Positions 15,016 through 16,465 of a stretch of 16,465 bases of DNA are shown one piece after another. A program made the position numbers and the translations under genes. The notes beneath the pieces were generated by a model. It saw nothing but the letters and a program-made list of their open reading frames with translations. It was not told the origin of the DNA and did not search any database. The stretch covers positions 19,468-35,932 of the forward strand of contig PLSZ01000559.1 in the NCBI GenBank assembly GCA_003164305.1, written 5' to 3'. This DNA is from Acetobacteraceae bacterium (GTDB lineage Bacteria > Pseudomonadota > Alphaproteobacteria > Acetobacterales > Acetobacteraceae). Position 1 is the first letter of the stretch. Every line of letters begins with the position of its first letter.

Positions 15016-15048
15016 CCCCGCCGTCGCGGCCATGCCGCGGCGGTGGGG
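15016..15048 (+). promoter_or_regulatory. 15-bp hairpin in the leader of the LLM oxidoreductase
   Basis: Arms 15016-15030 and 15034-15048 pair along 15 positions around a CAT triloop. The two non-Watson-Crick pairs (15020/15044 and 15024/15040) are G-U in plus-strand RNA and would be mismatches in the opposite strand, which supports a role in the plus transcript. It ends 4 nt before the AGGAG. No T-run follows. Confidence 0.65.
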
Positions 15049-15052
15049 CATC

Positions 15053-15057
15053 AGGAG
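15053..15057 (+). promoter_or_regulatory. Ribosome binding site choosing ATG 15066
   Basis: AGGAG lies 8 nt before ATG 15066 and favours it over the in-frame ATGs in the MPEG repeat, whose AGAGGGG stretches abut the ATG without a spacer. Confidence 0.75.
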
Positions 15058-15065
15058 ACGATCCC

Positions 15066-15995
15066 ATGAAATTTGGCGTGCACAATCCATCCTGGGTGTT
15101 CGGTCCCGACCCCGCGGAAGCGTTCGAGGGCGTCAAGGCGAAAGCGCTCTGGGCTGAGGAACACGGGTTCGCGTGGTTCTCCGTGATGGACCACCTGATT
15201 CAGATCGCCCATATCGGCGCGCCCGACGAACCGTTCGTCGAGGGCTGGACCGTGTTGTCGGCGCTGGCCGCCGTGACCAAACGGATCCGGCTGGCGACGC
15301 TGGTGTCCTCGGTCGCGTATCGCAATCCGGCGCATCTGGCGAAGATCGCCGCCGGTGTCGATCTGATCAGCCGCGGACGCATGACACTGGGCATCGGCGC
15401 CGGCTGGTTCGAGGAAGAATATCACCAGTACGGCTTCGAGTTTCCTCAGCGGCCGGCGGTGCGCATTCGCCAGTTGGAGGAAGCCGTTCGCCTGATCATC
15501 GCGTTGTGGACCAATCCGCGGACGACGTTCCATGGCAAGTATTTCCACGCCGAAAACGCGATCCTGGAGCCGAAGCCAATCCAGAAACCTCGGCCGCCGA
15601 TCATGATCGCCGGCGGCGGTGAGCAGTTGACATTGCGCGTGGTGGCCCGCCTGGCGGATGCCTGCAACGTCGCGGGAAGTCCGGACGCGGTGAAGCACAA
15701 ATACGCCGTGCTGCGCGCCCATTGCGAGGCGGAACAGCGCGACTACGATACGATCGAACGCACCAACATCTTTAGTTTGTTGCTGGCACGGGACGACGCT
15801 GCGCTGGCGGAGAAAACCCGCCGCCTGGGTGTCGGCGCGTCATTCCCGGGTTTCGCCGGCACCGCCGCGCGCGCGACCGACCTGATCGGTCAGTACCAGG
15901 ACGCCGGCGTGCAGATGTTCATCAGCAGCGTCTACAAGAACGATCCCGAGACCATGGAACTGCTGGCCTCGGACATCATGCCTCACTTCGCTTAA
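15066..15995 (+). CDS. LLM-class oxidoreductase, F420-dependent type
   Basis: The 309-residue luciferase-like barrel begins MKFGVHNPSWVFG and shows AEEHGFAWFSVMDHL, an IRLATLVSSVAYRNPAHLAK strand-helix, LISRGRMTLGIGAGWFEEEY (the classic GAGW motif), LWTNPRTTFHGKYF and the cofactor-phosphate region PPIMIAGGGEQLTLR. This pattern fits the F420-dependent LLM subfamily better than the FMN monooxygenase NtaA type seen at 2118-3458. Many proteobacterial members are annotated this way without proof that the host makes F420, and FMN is possible. The start is fixed by AGGAG 8 nt before the ATG. It is followed 22 nt later by an aldehyde dehydrogenase, which suggests that it makes or feeds an aldehyde. 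The substrate is unknown. Confidence 0.88.
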   Translation: MKFGVHNPSWVFGPDPAEAFEGVKAKALWAEEHGFAWFSVMDHLIQIAHIGAPDEPFVEGWTVLSALAAVTKRIRLATLVSSVAYRNPAHLAKIAAGVDLISRGRMTLGIGAGWFEEEYHQYGFEFPQRPAVRIRQLEEAVRLIIALWTNPRTTFHGKYFHAENAILEPKPIQKPRPPIMIAGGGEQLTLRVVARLADACNVAGSPDAVKHKYAVLRAHCEAEQRDYDTIERTNIFSLLLARDDAALAEKTRRLGVGASFPGFAGTAARATDLIGQYQDAGVQMFISSVYKNDPETMELLASDIMPHFA

Positions 15996-16017
15996 TCTCG
16001 CCTGGAGGAAATCGACA

Positions 16018-16465
16018 TGGCACACGAACAACAACATTATGTGAATGGCGAATGGGTGGCTCCGCTGCAGCCCGTTCTGCTCGACGTGGTTAATCCATCG
16101 ACCGAGGAAGCGTTCACCCAGATCGCCGTCGGTGGTCCGAAGGACGTGGACCGCGCCGTCGCCGCCGCGCGCGCCGCGTTCCCGTCGTATTCTCGTACGA
16201 CCCGGGCGCAACGGCTGGATCTGCTGCGCGCCATTCTGTCGGAATACAACAAGCGCCGGCAGGACATCGCCGATACGCTGTCGCGCGAAATGGGCGCGCC
16301 ATTGGCGTTCGCGCTGCGGGCGCAATCCGGCACCGGAATTGCGCATCTGACGCGCATGATCGAAGTGCTGGAAACCTATAAGTTCGACGATGTCGAGGGC
16401 TCGACGCTGATCGCGCGCGAACCGATCGGCGTGGTCGGTTTGATCACACCGTGGAACTGGCCGAT
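16018..16465 (+). CDS. Aldehyde dehydrogenase (3' truncated by window)
   Basis: An open frame of 149 codons runs to the window edge from ATG 16018, with GGAGG 8 nt upstream (16005-16009). It begins MAHEQQHYVNGEWV and continues VVNPSTEEAFTQIAVGG, the R-A-Q-R-L-x-L-L helix, SREMGAPLAFALRAQ, and ends in REPIGVVGLITPWNWP, the conserved NAD-binding start of the ALDH superfamily. The catalytic Cys and Glu lie beyond the window, so activity cannot be checked. ALDHs oxidise aldehydes to acids with NAD(P). It lies 22 nt after the LLM oxidoreductase stop with its own strong ribosome binding site, implying a common transcript. Confidence 0.92.

Larger units (their letters stand above)
14799..15065. other. 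Divergent region between ModE-like and LLM oxidoreductase genes
   Basis: This 267-bp region holds the 12-bp tandem array (14898-14977), a long stem-loop (15016-15048) and the ribosome binding site at 15053-15057. No confident -35/-10 pair and no palindromic ModE-type site were found. Confidence 0.6.

Noticed and set aside
14865..15065. In-frame N-terminal extension of the LLM oxidoreductase carrying MPEG repeats
   Set aside because: The frame is open, but a good AGGAG at 15053-15057 and the family-typical start MKFGVHNP point to ATG 15066. It is kept only as an alternative.

Overview
The window is about 16.5 kb of GC-rich, tightly packed bacterial DNA. Codon use, short intergenic gaps, Shine-Dalgarno sites of the AAGGAG/GGAGG type and an intergenic palindrome built on GTCATCCTCGGG all fit an alphaproteobacterium, possibly of the Acetobacteraceae/Rhodospirillales kind. 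That placement is inference from style only. No rRNA, tRNA, transposase, integrase or CRISPR array was seen. The content is a small-molecule catabolic neighbourhood with unusual enzyme variants.

Left end, + strand: the 3' part of an enolase-superfamily (MLE-type) enzyme is followed at 760-1791 by an iron-type dehydrogenase of the glycerol-1-phosphate dehydrogenase kind, then a likely terminator at 1794-1829. A tandem repeat running into a perfect 27-bp inverted repeat (1956-2043) separates this unit from a convergent minus-strand group.

Minus-strand group 1 (5750 to 2118): a DoeA-like M24 hydrolase without the usual metal ligands, an atypical SDR without the YxxxK pair, a 307-bp gap with a hairpin, and an NtaA/DszA-type flavin monooxygenase. 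A divergent GntR regulator (6003-7016) with two winged-helix domains probably controls it. Its promoter carries a palindromic operator over the -10 box, and its mRNA looks nearly leaderless. After it, 7017-7360 holds a fragment resembling an extracellular Ig/PKD-like domain.

Minus-strand group 2 (14798 to 7361): a ModE-like DNA-binding protein, a shortened RmlC-like epimerase, an NAD-dependent sugar epimerase/dehydratase (ATGA overlap with the previous gene), a single-chain HyuA-HyuB hydantoinase/5-oxoprolinase, and an OPT-family transporter. The last two are 22 nt apart and make a convincing uptake-plus-hydrolysis pair.

Right end, + strand: the divergent region at 14799-15065 has a 12-bp tandem repeat and a 15-bp RNA hairpin just before the ribosome binding site of an F420-type LLM oxidoreductase, followed 22 nt later by an aldehyde dehydrogenase that runs off the window.

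Taken together, two different C-N hydrolase families (DoeA-like and HyuAB), two LLM flavin oxidoreductases, an enolase-superfamily enzyme, dehydrogenases and an oligopeptide-type transporter suggest breakdown of a nitrogen-containing, perhaps cyclic amide, substrate. The substrate cannot be named from sequence alone.
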